A stretch of 64,000 bases of DNA, taken from contig NZ_JBHULT010000010.1 in assembly GCF_042684505.1 (NCBI RefSeq), positions 459,336 through 523,335 of the forward strand, written 5' to 3'. The notes beneath the pieces were generated by a model. The model was not told the origin of the DNA, did not search any database, and saw nothing but the letters and a program-made list of their open reading frames with translations. Position 1 is the stretch's first letter. Every line of letters begins with the position of its first letter. Below are positions 1 through 8,751 of this stretch, in pieces. The position numbers and the translations under genes are program-made. This stretch comes from Salinimicrobium flavum. GTDB lineage: Bacteria > Bacteroidota > Bacteroidia > Flavobacteriales > Flavobacteriaceae.

Positions 1-520
1 CAATACCACTGGCCCCGTTCACCAATAAGTTAGGAATACGGGTTGGCAATACTTTAGGTTCATGAAGAGTATCATCAAAATTAAGCTGTGTATCAACAGT
101 TTCCTTGTCAATATCGGCAAGCATATCTTCACTTATCTTACGCATACGCGCTTCAGTATATCGCATTGCAGCAGGACTGTCGCCGTCAATACTTCCGAAG
201 TTACCCTGGCCATCCACCAACATGTAACGTAAACTCCACTCCTGGGCCATACGCACCATAGTGTCGTAAACCGAGGAATCTCCATGAGGGTGGAATTTAC
301 CTAAAACTTCCCCTACGATCCTCGCTGACTTTTTGTGAGCCCTGTTAGACAGAACCCCAAGTTCATACATTCCATATAAAACCCTGCGGTGTACAGGTTT
401 TAAACCATCCCGTACATCTGGCAGGGCACGTGACACAATGACCGACATTGAATAATCAATGTAGGCAGACTTCATTTCATCTTCAATATTGATAGGAATT
501 AACTTTTCTCCTTCAGCCAT
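1..520 (-). CDS. gyrA: DNA gyrase subunit A, N-terminal part (runs off the window)
   Basis: The minus strand from 520 reads MAEGEKLIPINIEDEMKSAY and continues with the GyrA winged-helix signature SMSVIVSRALPDVRDGLKPV. About 173 residues are inside the window and the frame is still open at base 1. GyrA forms the breakage-reunion core of the A2B2 gyrase that negatively supercoils DNA. The active-site tyrosine is visible in the AAMRYTE motif coded near position 160. The reading frame is intact and the start is clear, with no plausible upstream ATG. The gene diverges from clpC across about 240 bases. No clear TAnnTTTG promoter was found there. Confidence 0.95.
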   Translation of the reverse strand, partial: MAEGEKLIPINIEDEMKSAYIDYSMSVIVSRALPDVRDGLKPVHRRVLYGMYELGVLSNRAHKKSARIVGEVLGKFHPHGDSSVYDTMVRMAQEWSLRYMLVDGQGNFGSIDGDSPAAMRYTEARMRKISEDMLADIDKETVDTQLNFDDTLHEPKVLPTRIPNLLVNGASGI

Positions 521-761
521 AAAATTCGTATATTTTGGTTTAAAAATCTAACGTGCCAATTTACGTATTTTACCTAACGTAGACGGTATGTGCATTGATG
601 TTTTCTTGGATTTTATTAACAAATTTTTAGATGATCACCGTTAATAAGTTCATTACATTCTTCTTTGAATTAATGATCCAAATTCGTCAATTAGCTATAA
701 CTCATAATCAGGTACGATTTTTGAAACTTGAGTTATCATAATCAGAGAGAAAGGAAAAAAC

Positions 762-3311
762 ATGGATGATAATTTTTCACCAAGAGTAAAAGATGTAATA
801 GCCTACAGCAAGGAGGAAGCCTTGCGGTTAGGTCATGATTTTATTGGTACAGAACATTTAATGCTGGGCCTGTTGAGAGACGGTGATGGCAAAGCTATTA
901 ATATACTGAATGCGCTTGATATTGATCTTAGTCACCTAAGAAGAAAGGTGGAGATCCTTAGCCCCGCCAACCCAAATGTTACTGTTGAATCAAACGAAAA
1001 AAAGAACCTGCACCTTACAAGGCAGGCTGAACGGGCTTTGAAAACTACCTTCCTGGAGGCTAAGCTTTTCCAGAGTTCTTCAATAAACACAGCGCATTTG
1101 CTGTTATGTATTCTTCGAAACGAAAATGATCCCACCACCAAACTTTTAAATAAATTAAAAGTTGATTATGATGGGGTCAAAGACCAGTTCAAATATATGA
1201 TCACCAACGACGACGATTACATGGAATCTCCAACTGCAGAATCTTTCTCAGATGAAGATGCCACTTCTGATGAACCGGGGAAAAGCAATCCTTTCGCTGG
1301 TTCTCCCGGTAAAACCACCAAGAAGTCAAAGACCCCTGTACTGGATAACTTCGGAAGGGATCTTACTGCCCTGGCAGAACTCGATAAACTTGATCCTGTC
1401 GTGGGTAGGGAGAAAGAGATAGAGCGGGTATCACAGATCTTGAGCCGAAGAAAAAAGAACAACCCGCTTCTAATCGGAGAGCCCGGAGTTGGAAAATCGG
1501 CTATTGCTGAAGGTCTCGCCCTTCGAATCGTGAAAAGAAAGGTATCAAGAATACTTTTTGATAAACGTGTGGTGACCCTTGACCTTGCCAGTCTGGTTGC
1601 AGGAACAAAATACCGCGGACAGTTCGAGGAAAGGATGAAAGCGGTTATGAATGAGCTTGAAAAGAATGACGATATCATTCTCTTTATTGATGAGATTCAC
1701 ACCATTGTTGGTGCGGGTGGAGCTACGGGAAGTCTGGATGCCAGCAATATGTTCAAACCTGCTTTGGCCAGAGGTGAGATACAATGTATTGGTGCCACCA
1801 CCCTTGATGAGTACAGACAATATATTGAGAAGGATGGAGCCCTTGAAAGACGTTTCCAGAAGGTTATCGTGGAACCAACTACCGTTGAGGAAACTATACA
1901 GATCCTTAATAATATTAAAGACAAATATGAGGAGCATCACCATGTGACCTATACCGACGAGGCTATTCTCGCCTGTGTAAAGTTAACGAACAGGTACATG
2001 ACCGACAGGTTCCTTCCCGATAAAGCTATTGATGCTTTAGATGAGGCAGGATCACGTGTCCATATCACCAATATTGATGTCCCCAAACAGATCCTTGAGC
2101 TTGAAAGAAAGCTGGAGGAAGTACGGGAGAACAAGAATACAGTCGTTAAAAAACAGAAATACGAAGAAGCGGCGAAACTCCGTGACGACGAAAAGAATAT
2201 TGAAAGAGAGTTGGCCAAGGCCCAGGAAAAATGGGATGAAGAGTCAAAACTGCACCGCGAAACAGTTACTGAAGATAACGTGGCCGATGTAGTATCTATG
2301 ATGACAGGAGTGCCTGTAAACAGGATCGCTCAAACAGAGATCAACAAACTGGCAGAATTACCTAAATTGATCAAAGGTAAAGTGATTGGTCAGGATGAGG
2401 CGGTAGGAAAAGTGGTGAAAGCCATTCAGCGTAACCGCGCGGGATTAAAAGACCCAAACAAACCTATTGGATCCTTTATCTTCCTTGGACAAACAGGAGT
2501 GGGTAAGACCCAGCTGGCGAAGATCCTTTCAAGGGAACTTTTCGACAACGAAGATGCACTCATCAGGATAGATATGAGTGAGTATATGGAAAAATTCGCG
2601 GTGAGCAGATTGATAGGTGCACCTCCGGGGTATGTAGGATATGAGGAAGGTGGACAGTTGACTGAAAAAGTGAGACGTAAACCTTATGCGGTGATCTTGC
2701 TTGATGAGGTAGAGAAAGCACACCCTGATGTGTTCAACATGTTACTGCAGGTATTGGATGATGGGTACCTTACTGACAGTCTTGGTAGAAAGATCGATTT
2801 CAGGAATACCATAATTATCATGACCTCCAATATTGGCGCAAGAAAACTGAAAGATTTTGGTCAGGGAGTTGGTTTTGGAACCGCTGCAAAAAAATCCCAG
2901 ATTGACGATAATGCCCGCGGAGTTATTGAGAATGCTCTGAAAAAGGCTTTCGCGCCCGAATTCCTTAACCGGGTGGACGATGTGGTTATCTTTAATCCTC
3001 TTGAACAGGAAGATATCTATAAGATCATCGATATCGAACTGGAGAAACTGTTTGGCAGAATAGACTCTCTTGGGTACGACCTTAAGTTATCCAAGAAGGC
3101 AAAAGATTTTATTGCTGAAAAAGGATTTGATAAACAGTATGGAGCACGCCCATTAAACCGGGCCATCCAGAAATATATCGAGGATGCTTTAGCCGAAGAG
3201 ATCATTACTTCACATATTACTGAAGGTGATAAAGTTTTCATGGACCTGGATGACGAAAAGAAAGAGTTGACCATAAAGGTTGAAAAGGCCAAAAAGGAAA
3301 CGAATTCTTAA
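762..3311 (+). CDS. clpC: ATP-dependent Clp protease ATPase subunit ClpC
   Basis: At 849 residues this is a full-length class I Hsp100/Clp ATPase that unfolds proteins for the ClpP peptidase in the cytoplasm. Two Clp N-terminal repeats occupy roughly residues 1-145. The first AAA module has Walker A GEPGVGKS (239-246) and Walker B IILFIDEIH (305-313). A UVR-type coiled middle segment (about 447-490, KYEEAAKLRDDEKNIEREL) marks it as ClpC rather than ClpB or ClpA. The second AAA module has Walker A GQTGVGKT (576-583) and a VGFG ClpP-docking loop (703-706). No mcsA/mcsB/ctsR neighbours are present, so Firmicute-type regulation is not indicated. It ends in a strong hairpin shared with the convergent his operon. 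Confidence 0.97.
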   Translation: MDDNFSPRVKDVIAYSKEEALRLGHDFIGTEHLMLGLLRDGDGKAINILNALDIDLSHLRRKVEILSPANPNVTVESNEKKNLHLTRQAERALKTTFLEAKLFQSSSINTAHLLLCILRNENDPTTKLLNKLKVDYDGVKDQFKYMITNDDDYMESPTAESFSDEDATSDEPGKSNPFAGSPGKTTKKSKTPVLDNFGRDLTALAELDKLDPVVGREKEIERVSQILSRRKKNNPLLIGEPGVGKSAIAEGLALRIVKRKVSRILFDKRVVTLDLASLVAGTKYRGQFEERMKAVMNELEKNDDIILFIDEIHTIVGAGGATGSLDASNMFKPALARGEIQCIGATTLDEYRQYIEKDGALERRFQKVIVEPTTVEETIQILNNIKDKYEEHHHVTYTDEAILACVKLTNRYMTDRFLPDKAIDALDEAGSRVHITNIDVPKQILELERKLEEVRENKNTVVKKQKYEEAAKLRDDEKNIERELAKAQEKWDEESKLHRETVTEDNVADVVSMMTGVPVNRIAQTEINKLAELPKLIKGKVIGQDEAVGKVVKAIQRNRAGLKDPNKPIGSFIFLGQTGVGKTQLAKILSRELFDNEDALIRIDMSEYMEKFAVSRLIGAPPGYVGYEEGGQLTEKVRRKPYAVILLDEVEKAHPDVFNMLLQVLDDGYLTDSLGRKIDFRNTIIIMTSNIGARKLKDFGQGVGFGTAAKKSQIDDNARGVIENALKKAFAPEFLNRVDDVVIFNPLEQEDIYKIIDIELEKLFGRIDSLGYDLKLSKKAKDFIAEKGFDKQYGARPLNRAIQKYIEDALAEEIITSHITEGDKVFMDLDDEKKELTIKVEKAKKETNS

Positions 3312-3330
3312 TTGAAATAATAACTAAAAA

Positions 3331-3366
3331 GAAAGCCTGTGATCAACGTCACAGGCTTTCTTTTTT
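3331..3366. terminator. bidirectional intrinsic terminator between clpC and hisIE
   Basis: A 12-base-pair perfect stem (GAAAGCCTGTGA / TCACAGGCTTTC) with a six-base loop is followed by six T on the plus strand and preceded by five A, so it can end both the clpC transcript and the converging his operon transcript. Confidence 0.9.
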
Positions 3367-3399
3367 AAATTCAATCCGGGTTTGAGGCTGATGGGAAAA

Positions 3400-4008
3400 T
3401 TAATTTTTCTTTTCGTGTCTGCTCTGCAAAACCTCTGTAACATCTCCCAGAGAATAACCCTTCGCCTGAAGCAGGATCATATAGTGGAACAAAAGATCTG
3501 CACTCTCATTCAAAAATAATTCTTCATTTTCATCCTTGGACTCGATCACCATTTCAATTGCCTCCTCTCCTACTTTCTGAGCGATCTTGTTTATACCACT
3601 TTGGAAGAGTGAAGCCACATAACTGTTTTCATTCTCCTGGTCCCTTTTTCGGTTGGCGATCACCTGTTCCAGTTCTTCCAAAAAGGTTAAACCGGAAAGA
3701 TTTTCTTCTCCCCAACAGGTAGCTGTTCCTTTATGGCAGGTAGGACCCTGAGGTGTAACAAAAACCAGGAGACTATCGTTATCACAATCAACCTTGAGGT
3801 TCACAAGGTGCAGGAAATTTCCACTTTCTTCCCCTTTGGTCCATAGACGTTGATTACTCCGACTAAAAAAGGTGACTTTTCCGGTCTCACGGGTCTTGGT
3901 ATACGCTTCTTCATTCATATAACCCAACATGAGTACGTTCTTAGTCCGGGCATCCTGGATGATCGCAGGGACCAATCCGTCGGAATTTTTATTAAAATCA
4001 ATTTCCAT
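3400..4008 (-). CDS. hisIE: bifunctional phosphoribosyl-AMP cyclohydrolase / phosphoribosyl-ATP pyrophosphatase
   Basis: This gene carries out steps 2 and 3 of histidine synthesis in one 202-residue polypeptide. The N-terminal HisI cyclohydrolase domain (about 1-105) has the metal-binding cysteines C75, C91 and C98 in DCDND and PTCHKGTATCW. The C-terminal HisE pyrophosphohydrolase domain (about 110-200) shows the helical KVGEEAIEMVIE signature. The I-E order is the usual fusion order. It is the last gene of the his operon, separated from hisF by a 208-base gap that holds repeat-like sequence. The start at 4008 gives the expected N-terminus (MEIDFNKNSDGLVPAIIQD). Confidence 0.97.
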   Translation of the reverse strand: MEIDFNKNSDGLVPAIIQDARTKNVLMLGYMNEEAYTKTRETGKVTFFSRSNQRLWTKGEESGNFLHLVNLKVDCDNDSLLVFVTPQGPTCHKGTATCWGEENLSGLTFLEELEQVIANRKRDQENENSYVASLFQSGINKIAQKVGEEAIEMVIESKDENEELFLNESADLLFHYMILLQAKGYSLGDVTEVLQSRHEKKN

Positions 4009-4216
4009 TTTATATTTTTTATTTTTTTATTATGCTAATTCTACGGTGGAAGCACCGACCATAATTTTTAACCCGCCGAAGCTATAGCGAGGGATGGCCC
4101 AATTCCTTTCGATGTAAGTTCGAACGGAGTCGAGACCTCCCAAACTGAAGTATTTACAATTTCCTGGTTTCCACAGATCGCACAGATCTCAGTTGAAAAC
4201 TTCGAATTTCGTATTT
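4009..4216. repeat. hisF-hisIE intergenic gap with decayed REP-like segment
   Basis: No gene is visible in these 208 bases. They contain a stretch around 4075-4140 (AAGCTATAGC, then GAACGGAGTCGAGACCTCCC) that resembles one arm of the inverted repeat at 5885-5926 in the hisA-hisH gap. A 16-base string, AGATCTCAGTTGAAAA at 4184-4199, recurs exactly at 14096-14111. It reads as accumulated interspersed repeat material inside an operon and not as a regulated site. Confidence 0.5.
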
Positions 4217-4972
4217 CTAAATTCTAACTTCAATCCCTTGTTCCTTCATTTCCTGTTTCAAATCGTGTATAGATATTTCCTTAAAATGGAATACGCTTGC
4301 TGCCAGCGCTGCATCTGCCTTTCCGATTTTGAATGCATCGCAGAAATGTTGAATATTCCCTGCTCCTCCTGATGCTATGACAGGAATGGAAACTTCCGAA
4401 GAAAGCCTGGAAAGAGCTTCATTGGCGAATCCTTTTTTGGTACCGTCGTTATCCATAGAGGTGAACAGGATCTCCCCCGCACCTCGTTCTTCCACCTCTT
4501 TCGCCCAATCAAAAAGATCGATCTCTGTAGGTACTTTACCACCTACCAGATGAACCAGCCACTTCCCATTAACCTTTTTGGCATCTATGGCTACTACTAT
4601 ACATTGTCTTCCAAACTTGGCCGCTAATTTATTGATCAATTCCGGATTCCTGACTGCTGAAGAATTGATGGCTACCTTGTCTGCTCCATTCTGCAGCAGT
4701 ACATCTACGTCTTCCACAGATGATATTCCCCCACCCACTGTGAACGGAATATTTACGGTAGCGGCCACTTTGCGCACCAACTCTGCAAGGGTCTTCCGCT
4801 TTTCCTGGGTAGCGGTAATGTCCAGGAAAACAAGTTCATCTGCTCCCGATTCTGAATACAACTTAGCCAACTCCACGGGATCTCCTGCATCCCGAAGTCC
4901 TATAAAATTGATCCCTTTTACCGTTCGGCCGTTTTTAATATCAAGACAGGGAATTATTCTTTTTGTAAGCAT
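4217..4972 (-). CDS. hisF: imidazole glycerol phosphate synthase, cyclase subunit HisF
   Basis: HisF (251 residues) is the TIM-barrel partner of HisH. It uses channelled ammonia to convert PRFAR into imidazole glycerol phosphate and AICAR. The two catalytic aspartates lie in PCLDIKNGRTVKG (D11) and VVAIDAKK (about D130), and the phosphate-binding FTVGGGISS and IASGGAGN loops are intact. Length and start match the family. It sits in its usual place between hisA and hisIE. The 123-base gap to hisA contains no gene. Confidence 0.97.
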   Translation of the reverse strand: MLTKRIIPCLDIKNGRTVKGINFIGLRDAGDPVELAKLYSESGADELVFLDITATQEKRKTLAELVRKVAATVNIPFTVGGGISSVEDVDVLLQNGADKVAINSSAVRNPELINKLAAKFGRQCIVVAIDAKKVNGKWLVHLVGGKVPTEIDLFDWAKEVEERGAGEILFTSMDNDGTKKGFANEALSRLSSEVSIPVIASGGAGNIQHFCDAFKIGKADAALAASVFHFKEISIHDLKQEMKEQGIEVRI

Positions 4973-5095
4973 CTTTTTAGATATTAGATATGAGACTTGA
5001 GAAGTGAGATATCAATTCCATCTGGTCTTTTCTCTTTCCTCTTTCAACTGGTTCAAATTTCGTCCTGGTTCTTGTCTCCTGGTTCTTGATTCTCG
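4973..5095. repeat. hisA-hisF gap with low-complexity intergenic repeat
   Basis: This gap holds TTAGATATTAGATATGAGAC and a string GAGACTTGAGAAG that is also present in the gap upstream of the second lpxD-like gene (about 17339-17351). It also holds a pyrimidine-rich tract with repeated CTGGTTCTTG units. No ORF or hairpin terminator is seen. Confidence 0.4.
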
Positions 5096-5815
5096 TTAAA
5101 ATATGAACTTCTCCAGTTGTTTTAAACTTATATTTCCTTCATAGATCGCTTTTCCGATAATAGCACCTTCACATCCAATTTCCATTAGAGCGGGCAGATC
5201 TTCAAAAGTGGTGATCCCGCCGGAAGCGATCAACTTAAGGTCCCTGTTCTCTCCCAGGATCTCTTGATAAAGATCAAAGGAAGGCCCCTGCAACATCCCG
5301 TCTTTTGATACATCGGTACAGATCACGTATTCCACCCCTTGGTCTGAAAAGCCTTGAATGAATGGCAACAGTTCTTCCCCCGATTCTTCCTCCCATCCAC
5401 TAATGACCACTTTTTTGTTTCGGGCATCGGCTCCTAAAATGATCTTTTCACTTCCAAATTTTGTGAGCCAGGAAAAGAACATATCCGGATCTTTTACCGC
5501 TATACTCCCCCCGGTAACCTGTGCTGCACCACTCTCAAAAGCAATCCGCAGATCTTCTTCAGATTTAAGTCCGCCACCAAAATCGATCTTTAAGCCGGTC
5601 TTGGAGGCGATCTTTTCGAGAACCTTATGGTTCACAATATGTTTTGACCGGGCACCGTCCAGGTCTACCAGGTGTAAATATTTGATCCCGTGATCCTGGA
5701 ATTCCTTAGCCACCTCCAGCGGATCTTCATTATAAATTTTACTGGTACTGTAGTCCCCCTGTGAAAGCCTTACACATTTCCCGTCAATGATGTCTATAGC
5801 CGGAATTAATCTCAT
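5096..5815 (-). CDS. hisA: phosphoribosylformimino-5-aminoimidazole carboxamide ribotide isomerase
   Basis: HisA (239 residues) is the TIM-barrel Amadori isomerase that makes PRFAR, the substrate of HisF/HisH. The N-terminal catalytic aspartate is in IPAIDIIDGKCVRLSQGDYS (D8). The second is in the VICTDVSKDGMLQGPS segment, and the phosphate loops are FGGGLKSEED and IASGGITTFED. It is a normal-length protein, between hisH and hisF as in the classical operon order, and is flanked on both sides by gaps that carry short repeats. Confidence 0.97.
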   Translation of the reverse strand: MRLIPAIDIIDGKCVRLSQGDYSTSKIYNEDPLEVAKEFQDHGIKYLHLVDLDGARSKHIVNHKVLEKIASKTGLKIDFGGGLKSEEDLRIAFESGAAQVTGGSIAVKDPDMFFSWLTKFGSEKIILGADARNKKVVISGWEEESGEELLPFIQGFSDQGVEYVICTDVSKDGMLQGPSFDLYQEILGENRDLKLIASGGITTFEDLPALMEIGCEGAIIGKAIYEGNISLKQLEKFIF

Positions 5816-5816
5816 G

Positions 5817-5870
5817 GTATTTAGTATTTAGTATTTAGTAGTGAGTAGTGAGTAGTGAGTAAGAGATATT
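5817..5870. repeat. short tandem repeat in the hisH-hisA gap
   Basis: Positions 5817-5862 read as two kinds of short tandem unit, TATTTAG/TATTTAG followed by TAGTGAG repeated three times. A related ATATCTA unit occurs in the hisH-hisB gap (6537-6552). These are low-complexity intergenic tracts with no coding potential. Confidence 0.6.
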
Positions 5871-5884
5871 TTTGATCTCATCTC

Positions 5885-5926
5885 GAGCGGAGTCGGGAGG
5901 TTTGTCTCGACCCTTCGACTCCGCTC
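5885..5926. repeat. inverted repeat (REP-like) in the hisH-hisA gap
   Basis: GAGCGGAGTCG (5885-5895) and CGACTCCGCTC (5916-5926) are perfect 11-base inverted arms around a 20-base loop. No T-run follows on the minus strand, so it is more likely an interspersed repeat hairpin than a terminator. It would lie inside the his mRNA. Confidence 0.7.
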
Positions 5927-5946
5927 AGGGAAATAAACTTGTTTAT

Positions 5947-6537
5947 TCATAGCTTCAAAAAATTCTGAAGTATTTTTTCCCCGGCTTCGCTACTTTTCTC
6001 CGGGTGGAACTGTACCCCGTAGAAATTATCTTTTTTTAGAGCAGACGAATAATTTACTCCGTAATCACATTTTGCAATGGTTTCTGCACAAACCGGTGCG
6101 TAATAACTGTGTACCAGGTATACATACTCCTGTTCTGTTATCCCTTCAAAAAGGTCGGTTTTAAGATCCTTTATCCTGTTCCAGCCAATATGCGGGACCT
6201 TAAGCTTTTTTTCAAAATGAATCACATCTACATCAAAGATCCCGAGTCCCTCAGTATCTCCTTCTTCAGAGCGCTTGCACATCAACTGCATACCCAGACA
6301 AATTCCCAACACCGGCTGCTTCAACTGTGGGATGATCTTATCCAAACCTGTACTTTTCAGTTTCTTCATGGCAGAACTCGCCTCTCCTACTCCGGGAAAG
6401 ATCACTTTATCGGCAGCTTTTATTTCCTCAGCATCTTGACTTAATATACCGTCATAGCCAAGTCTTTCCAAAGAGAATTTAATACTCTGAATGTTCCCCG
6501 CCCCATAATCAATAATTACAACTTTTTTACCTCTCAT
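5947..6537 (-). CDS. hisH: imidazole glycerol phosphate synthase, glutaminase subunit HisH
   Basis: HisH (196 residues) is the class I glutamine amidotransferase that supplies ammonia to HisF. The catalytic triad is present: nucleophile C80 in GICLGMQL, with H178 and E180 in GVQFHPEKSS. The DYGAGNIQS N-terminus is typical, which supports the start at 6537. It sits 28 bases downstream of hisB, and that short gap holds a degenerate ATATCTA tandem. Confidence 0.97.
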   Translation of the reverse strand: MRGKKVVIIDYGAGNIQSIKFSLERLGYDGILSQDAEEIKAADKVIFPGVGEASSAMKKLKSTGLDKIIPQLKQPVLGICLGMQLMCKRSEEGDTEGLGIFDVDVIHFEKKLKVPHIGWNRIKDLKTDLFEGITEQEYVYLVHSYYAPVCAETIAKCDYGVNYSSALKKDNFYGVQFHPEKSSEAGEKILQNFLKL

Positions 6538-6565
6538 ATCTAATATCTAATATCCCGCCCCTACC

Positions 6566-7702
6566 CTAAAGCATGCCTTTGGTTGATGGCAGGATCATTT
6601 TATCGGGATCTCTTTTAACAGCTACTTTTATTGCTTTGGCAAAAGCTTTAAAAATGGCTTCTATCTTATGGTGTTCGTTGGTGCCTTCGGCCTTAACATT
6701 AAGGTTTGCTTTTGCTCCATCAGTGAAAGACTTAAAGAAGTGATAGAACATTTCTGAAGGCATTTTTCCTATCATCTCTCTTTTGAACTCTGCTTCCCAA
6801 ACCAGCCAGTTCCTTCCGCCGAAATCAATCGCGACCTGCGCCAGGCAATCATCCATAGGCAGGCAAAAGCCATAGCGTTCTATTCCCAGCTTATTACCTA
6901 AAGCTTTTGAAAAGACCTCTCCCAGAGCTATTGCCGTATCTTCAATGGTATGATGTTCATCAACTTCAAGGTCGCCCTTCACCAGGATCTCCAGGTCCAT
7001 TTGTCCATGACGGGCGATCTGGTCAAGCATGTGGTCAAAGAATTTAATCCCTGTGTCAATTTTGCTTTTTCCGGTCCCATCGAGATTAAGGGAAATGAAA
7101 ATATCGGTCTCGTTAGTTTTTCTATTAAGGGTAGCTGAACGTGCTTCAAGCTTCAGGAATTCATAGATCTCCCTCCAGCTGTTTGTTTCCTTTTGTATGA
7201 AATTTTGGAGCTCCTCTTTTTTAACCGAGATCTCGCTACTGCCCAGTTCTTCATGGCCGGTTATAAAGATCCCTTTTGCTCCAAGATTCTTCGCCAGCTC
7301 CATATCGGTCAATCTGTCGCCAATAACAAATGAATTCTCCAGATCATATTTTTCAGTATCAAAATAGGATTTCAATAAACCTGTTCCGGGTTTCCGGGTG
7401 GGAGCATTATCTTCCGGGAAAGTACGGTCAATAATGATCTCTTCAAACTTCACCCCTTCATTTTCAAAGGACTTCAGGATAAAATTCTGGACCGGCCAAA
7501 AGGTGTCTTCCGGAAAAGAATCTGTTCCCAGTCCATCCTGGTTGGTCACCATGACCAGTTCATAATCCAGTTCCTTAGCGATCCTGGCCATATACTGAAA
7601 TACGTCTTCATAAAATTCCAGCTTTTCAAAACTGTCCAGTTGGTAATCTTCCGGCTCAAGTACAATGGTGCCGTCACGGTCTATAAAAAGTAATTTTTTC
7701 AT
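6566..7702 (-). CDS. hisB: bifunctional histidinol-phosphatase / imidazoleglycerol-phosphate dehydratase
   Basis: This 378-residue fusion performs steps 6 and 8. The N-terminal HAD phosphatase domain (about 1-165) has the DxD nucleophile pair D8/D10 in FIDRDGTIV and the GDRLTDMELA motif. The C-terminal dehydratase domain (about 190-378) has the manganese-binding repeats FFDHMLDQIARHG and DEHHTIEDTAIALGE, with the matching HHKIEAIFKAFA near the end. Fused HisB is shared with enterobacteria. The start codon overlaps the hisC stop by four bases (ATGA), which points to translational coupling. Confidence 0.97.
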   Translation of the reverse strand: MKKLLFIDRDGTIVLEPEDYQLDSFEKLEFYEDVFQYMARIAKELDYELVMVTNQDGLGTDSFPEDTFWPVQNFILKSFENEGVKFEEIIIDRTFPEDNAPTRKPGTGLLKSYFDTEKYDLENSFVIGDRLTDMELAKNLGAKGIFITGHEELGSSEISVKKEELQNFIQKETNSWREIYEFLKLEARSATLNRKTNETDIFISLNLDGTGKSKIDTGIKFFDHMLDQIARHGQMDLEILVKGDLEVDEHHTIEDTAIALGEVFSKALGNKLGIERYGFCLPMDDCLAQVAIDFGGRNWLVWEAEFKREMIGKMPSEMFYHFFKSFTDGAKANLNVKAEGTNEHHKIEAIFKAFAKAIKVAVKRDPDKMILPSTKGML

Positions 7703-8751
7703 AATTCAAGTTGCTTTAAGGTCCCGATCAATTTTTTATTCTCCTCTGGTGTTCCCACAGTGAACCTCAAAGTATTTTCACATAATTCCTGGTTGCTGCG
7801 ATTACGCACCACCACGCCGGCACCTAGTAATTTACGGTAAAGTATACCGGCATCCTTCACTCTTACCAACAGAAAATTGGCGTCTGAAGGGAAAATTTCC
7901 TTTACGAAAGGCATTTTTGACAGCTCAGTCTTAAGCACCCCTCTTTCCTGAAGAATGAGTTTAACTTCATTTTTCACCTCTTCAGGATCTAAAAGCCTTT
8001 CAAGGGATTTTTGCTGCGTAAGTTCATTGACGTTATAAGGAGGTTTGATCTTATTTAAAATACTAATGATCTCTTCGGAAGCATAACAGATCCCAAGCCG
8101 TATTCCGGCTAAACCATAAGCTTTTGAGAGGGTTTGTGTGATCACCAGGTTCGGAAACTCCTGAAGCCGGCCGAGCCAGCTCGCTTCAGCAGAAAAATCA
8201 ATGTAAGCCTCATCAATGACAACAAGTCCGTTGAATTTCTCCAGGATCTTCTCTACAGAAGTCTCAGAAAATGTATTTCCGGTGGGATTATTCGGGGAGC
8301 AGAGAAAAATGAGTTTTGTGTATTTATCTACTTTTTGAAAAATGGCTTCCACATCGGGTTGAAAATCGCCTCTAAGCACCACTTTTCTGTCCTCAACCTC
8401 ATTCAGATCTGCCAGAACTTTATACATGCCGTAAGTGGGTGGTAGGGTTATAACATTGTCGATCCCGGGGGTACAAAAAGCTCTGAATATCAGGTCCAGT
8501 ACTTCATCACTGCCGTTCCCCAATAAAATTTGTGCTTCAGAAACCCCTTTTTGTGAGGCAAGAACCTGCTTCACCCTGACCTGCTGCGGATCTGGATATC
8601 GGTTCACGCCATTCTCAAACGGATTTTCATTGGCGTCTAAAAATGTCATTTTTCGACCATCGGTTTTGAATTCGTCCCGGGCCGAAGAATAGGCCTGCAT
8701 CTTCAGCACATTCGGCCGTACCAGTTTTTGAAGATCAAATCTATTGCTCAT
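7699..8751 (-). CDS. hisC: histidinol-phosphate aminotransferase
   Basis: HisC (350 residues) is a fold-type I PLP aminotransferase that converts imidazole acetol phosphate to histidinol phosphate. The Schiff-base lysine is K210 in TQTLSKAYGLAG. The LDANENPF N-terminal substrate motif and the SPNNPTGN segment are present, as is a C-terminal arginine in RFTVGTPEEN. It overlaps hisD by 11 bases and hisB by four, so these genes form one tightly packed translational unit. Confidence 0.97.
   Translation of the reverse strand: MSNRFDLQKLVRPNVLKMQAYSSARDEFKTDGRKMTFLDANENPFENGVNRYPDPQQVRVKQVLASQKGVSEAQILLGNGSDEVLDLIFRAFCTPGIDNVITLPPTYGMYKVLADLNEVEDRKVVLRGDFQPDVEAIFQKVDKYTKLIFLCSPNNPTGNTFSETSVEKILEKFNGLVVIDEAYIDFSAEASWLGRLQEFPNLVITQTLSKAYGLAGIRLGICYASEEIISILNKIKPPYNVNELTQQKSLERLLDPEEVKNEVKLILQERGVLKTELSKMPFVKEIFPSDANFLLVRVKDAGILYRKLLGAGVVVRNRSNQELCENTLRFTVGTPEENKKLIGTLKQLEL

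Noticed and set aside
1651..1947. Plus-strand ORF inside clpC in another frame
   Set aside because: It is a shadow of the clpC reading frame and has no separate start signal or domain.
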